Assembly: GCA_014804285.1 (NCBI GenBank) | Contig: JAAVAA010000080.1 | Coordinates: 1 to 15,080 of the forward strand | Direction: 5' to 3' | DNA length: 15,080 bases | Origin: Lachnospiraceae bacterium | GTDB lineage: Bacteria; Bacillota; Clostridia; Lachnospirales; Lachnospiraceae | In this document: piece after piece, positions 14,012 to 15,080 of the stretch | Layout of the letters: each line of letters begins with the position of its first letter | How positions within the stretch are numbered: the stretch's first letter is position 1 | Made by a program: the position numbers and the translations under genes | The notes under the pieces: model-generated | What the model was told of the DNA's origin: nothing | Databases searched by the model: none | Seen by the model: the letters and a program-made list of their open reading frames with translations, nothing else

Positions 14012-14314
14012 ATGAAGATGTATTTCAGCCAGAGTTCCAGAGTAAATCGCACACTTTCCGAAAAAGAAATTGAACGTAATGCGCTGTTGTCAGATCTTGA
14101 AAAGACAAAAAAAGCCTTGGAAGTAGCATATGCCGGATTCGACAATGTAACGGAACCTGACCTGATTGACTGCTATATCTATGAAGTTAATTCCGTTTAT
14201 AAACGATATAAATTTTTAATGGAACAGGCAGCAAGGATTGCCCTGCTGCCTGAAGAAAATTCCGAACCTGCTGCTTTAAGCGCGGAAACCCCGGTCACTT
14301 CCCTGGTCGGCTAA
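14012..14314 (+). CDS. yaaL: YaaL-like DUF2508 family protein
   Basis: A 100-residue soluble, mostly helical protein, and the only plus-strand gene here. The core ALLSDLEKTKKALEVAYAGF (24-43) and EPDLIDCYIYEVNSVYKRYKFLMEQA (48-73) match the DUF2508/YaaL family, whose function is unknown. In Bacillus and relatives yaaL lies between recR and bofA, all in one direction; here it stands beside bofA but divergent. GGAG with 7 nt spacing supports the ATG. The last 13 residues (ALSAETPVTSLVG) look like an added tail, and their codons overlap the 3' end of fliS on the other strand by 39 bp. Family call is good; the symbol is by homology. Confidence 0.85.
   Translation: MKMYFSQSSRVNRTLSEKEIERNALLSDLEKTKKALEVAYAGFDNVTEPDLIDCYIYEVNSVYKRYKFLMEQAARIALLPEENSEPAALSAETPVTSLVG
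14226..14251 (-). other. Hairpin inside yaaL, downstream of fliS
   Basis: AGGCAGCAGGG and CCTTGCTGCCT form an 11-bp stem with one G-T pair and a CAAT loop, starting about 25 nt after the fliS stop on the minus strand. No T-run follows, so if it stops fliS transcription it does so weakly. It lies within codons of the yaaL-like gene, so coding constraint may explain part of it. Confidence 0.35.
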
Positions 14315-14752
14315 ATTTTCGGTCAGATTGCCTCTGCCATAAGTAAGACCTGCATATACAGTCTGTGTGTTTGCCATAATCGGTGCCGAAGCATCATCGC
14401 TGCTTATCGTTTCATATGCCCCATGGAGCTTACTCATGATCATTCTCACATGAGAAAGCTCTTCTACGCGATTATGAATATCGGCTCTTGTCAGCTCCCT
14501 GTCCGCATACAGATAAAGCTGTAACAGATGAATGGCCAACTCATACTCATAGTGCAATGATGCCATCAACTCTCTGAGACACCCTCTTGCCTTTCTGATT
14601 CCATCACGAAAACTTTTTTTATCATCTTTTTCGTGAGCCTCCTGCGCTTCATCCAAATACGTCAAAAGCATTTCGTACAAAATGACCACCAGCTGGGACT
14701 TATTTGCACGGGTAATCTTCAGCGTAAACTGCTGCTTCATTTCATTCGTCAT
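14276..14752 (-). CDS. fliS: Flagellar secretion chaperone FliS
   Basis: A 158-residue helical protein of the FliS family, which binds the C-terminus of newly made flagellin in the cytoplasm and delivers it for export. Family features are KITRANKSQLVVILYEMLLTYLDEA (12-36), the helix pair around residues 48-115, and a C-terminal YAGLTYGRGNLTENL (133-147) seen in Lachnospiraceae FliS-like proteins. It is about 25-30 residues longer than typical FliS. It starts 19 nt after the flagellin stop, with AAGGGTG 7 nt before the ATG, so chaperone and client are probably co-transcribed. Its last codons overlap the convergent yaaL-like gene by 39 bp. Confidence 0.87.
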   Translation of the reverse strand: MTNEMKQQFTLKITRANKSQLVVILYEMLLTYLDEAQEAHEKDDKKSFRDGIRKARGCLRELMASLHYEYELAIHLLQLYLYADRELTRADIHNRVEELSHVRMIMSKLHGAYETISSDDASAPIMANTQTVYAGLTYGRGNLTENLADQGSDRGFRA

Positions 14753-14771
14753 TCTGCATCACCCTTTCACG

Positions 14772-15080
14772 CTATTGTAACAACTGTAACACCTGTGAAG
14801 GTCTTTCATTGGCCTGAGCCAGCATCGAGGTACTTGCCTGAGACAATACCTGCAAAGTAGTATACTCAGTCATTTCTTCTGCCATATCCAGATCCATAAT
14901 TCTTGAATAAGCTGCTGTCATGTTTTCGCTGGTGATATCCAGACTATCGATAGTATGCTCAAGGCGGTTCTGATATGCACCAAGATTACTTCTTGCTGCA
15001 GAAACATACTTAATGGCGTCATTCATTCTGGCCAGAGCTTCTTTTGCATCCCCCTGAGTTCTCATATCGATATCGGCAAT
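14772..15080 (-). CDS. Flagellin, C-terminal fragment (gene runs off the window)
   Basis: The last 102 residues of a flagellin; the reading frame stays open to the right edge, so the 5' part is missing from the window rather than broken. The conserved D1/D0 helices are clear: LGAYQNRLEHTIDSLDITSE, then YSRIMDLDMAEEMTEYTTLQ and LSQASTSMLAQANERPSQVLQLLQ at the end. These regions pack in the filament core and the end binds FliS, whose gene follows 19 nt later. Gene names used for such proteins are hag or fliC; which paralogue this is cannot be told from the fragment. Confidence 0.95.
   Translation of the reverse strand: MADIDMRTQGDAKEALARMNDAIKYVSAARSNLGAYQNRLEHTIDSLDITSENMTAAYSRIMDLDMAEEMTEYTTLQVLSQASTSMLAQANERPSQVLQLLQ

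Overview
The window looks like chromosome from a low-GC, endospore-forming, motile member of the Clostridia, most likely Lachnospiraceae. This rests on an A+T-rich sequence with strong AGGAGG-type ribosome binding sites, a BofA (sigma-K checkpoint) gene next to a YaaL-like gene, flagellin plus FliS, a Gram-positive Tad/Flp pilus locus with no secretin, and a two-subunit class I fumarase. Almost everything reads on the minus strand; only the small yaaL-like gene is on the plus strand. No insertion sequence, phage gene, integrase or CRISPR array is visible.

Layout in coordinate order. 1-397: two sigma-A-type promoters and an RNA leader pointing off the left edge; the leader resembles a 16S rRNA leader, so an rRNA operon probably starts just outside the window. 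345-569: a self-contained tRNA-Ser(GCU) unit with a consensus promoter, the tRNA and an intrinsic terminator. 613-4306: a five-gene metabolic group (flavodoxin/SCP2 fusion, HIT protein, fumarase alpha, fumarase beta, PlsC-type acyltransferase) transcribed from a good promoter at 4340-4368 that overlaps the end of the pilus operon. 4358-13338: a ten-gene Tad/Flp pilus operon in the order tadZ, tadA, tadB, tadC, flp1, DUF5702-like, a TadE-like protein with zinc-ribbon-like repeats, prepilin peptidase, TadE, DUF6382-like/FHA. It has a promoter at 13493-13521 and a leader of about 150 nt. 13558-14314: bofA and a divergent yaaL-like gene, with a sigma-E-like promoter in front of bofA. 14276-15080: fliS and the 3' end of a flagellin gene.

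The pilus genes form one coupled unit: most junctions overlap by 1-8 nt or are separated by 1-59 nt. TadA is the motor ATPase and TadB/TadC the membrane platform. TadV (CpaA) should process the Flp1 pilin and the two TadE-like proteins, all three of which carry a G-x4-E prepilin motif. TadZ should place the machine in the cell, and the FHA protein may link it to phosphorylation signalling.

The most unusual points are a TadE-like pseudopilin ending in two Ada-like YH/C/CxxC modules, a TadC with an Ig-like extracytoplasmic insert of about 200 residues, a TadZ whose Walker A motif has lost its lysines, and a recY-yaaL-bofA-type neighbourhood rearranged so that yaaL is divergent from bofA and runs 39 bp into fliS. 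I see no clearly new multi-gene system beyond this variant Tad locus. All family calls are from reading the sequence, without database searches.
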